Positions 12,311 through 12,368 of a stretch of 12,368 nucleotides of DNA are shown here, piece after piece; positions within the stretch are counted from its first letter, which is position 1, and each line of letters begins with the position of its first letter. The notes under the pieces are model-generated. The model saw only the letters and a program-made list of their open reading frames with translations, was not told the origin of the DNA and ran no database searches. The translations under genes were made by a program, and so were the position numbers. The stretch comes from Salinibacterium sp. (lineage in GTDB: Bacteria > Actinomycetota > Actinomycetes > Actinomycetales > Microbacteriaceae): positions 1 to 12,368 of the forward strand of contig JANXTJ010000317.1 in NCBI GenBank assembly GCA_025352485.1, given 5' to 3'.

Positions 12311-12368
12311 CCTATACCGTTGTGATCGCCGACGACGACGCGGATATTCGCGCCCTCGTGGCGATTTC
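12307..12368 (+). CDS. N-terminus of a second receiver-domain protein (truncated by window edge)
   Basis: Only 20 codons are visible, starting MTYTVVIADDDADIRALVAI. The ADDD and the hydrophobic first strand are the usual beginning of a response regulator receiver. The ATG overlaps the stop of the upstream receiver gene, so the two are co-translated. Output domain, length and partner kinase lie outside the window. Confidence 0.7.
   Translation, partial: MTYTVVIADDDADIRALVAI

Overview
The window looks like the chromosome of a high-G+C actinobacterium, most likely Microbacteriaceae-like. That is an inference from the GC-rich third codon positions, frequent GTG starts, several starts with no Shine-Dalgarno sequence and a -10-like hexamer 6-7 nt upstream (leaderless style), a metal sensor of the CsoR family, and short ammonia-type NadE. 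No 16S or species marker is present. Genes are dense and mostly on the + strand.

Layout. (1) 1-149, minus strand: the C-terminal remnant of an integrase-core transposase, running off the left edge. (2) 187-3455: a three-gene operon of ureohydrolase (agmatinase/guanidinobutyrase type), NCS1 purine-cytosine-type permease and nitrilase-superfamily amidohydrolase. It could import a guanidino or ureido compound and hydrolyse it to ammonia and urea. (3) 3470-4105, minus strand: an MBL-fold hydrolase, divergent from (4) 4153-6431, a CsoR/RcnR-family metal sensor and a CPH-type (CopB-like) P1B ATPase, with a TACCC-N5-GGGTA operator between them. (5) 6455-7399: a diacylglycerol-kinase-like lipid kinase. 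(6) 7535-7610: tRNA-Glu(CUC) with a clear promoter and terminator.

(7) 7695-9642: an accessory patch with two divergent toxin-antitoxin modules, higBA on the minus strand and an Xre/MbcA-like antitoxin with a RES-domain NAD+-consuming toxin on the plus strand. They share a 150-bp control region holding two inverted repeats. (8) 9746-10138: a small orphan left-handed beta-helix (hexapeptide repeat) protein. (9) 10168-11789: nadE (ammonia-type NAD+ synthetase) overlapping by ATGA a second nitrilase-superfamily amidohydrolase. (10) 11930-12368: a receiver-only response regulator overlapping the start of a second receiver-domain protein cut by the right edge.

The best candidates for a closer look are the co-occurring Cys-to-His change in the metal sensor and CPH motif in the ATPase, the operator that may also control the MBL hydrolase, the nadE/amidohydrolase pair as a possible split glutamine-dependent NAD synthetase, and a RES toxin whose stop codon sits exactly on the junction of a 14-bp tandem duplication. 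I saw no CRISPR array, prophage, integrase gene or recognisable riboswitch.
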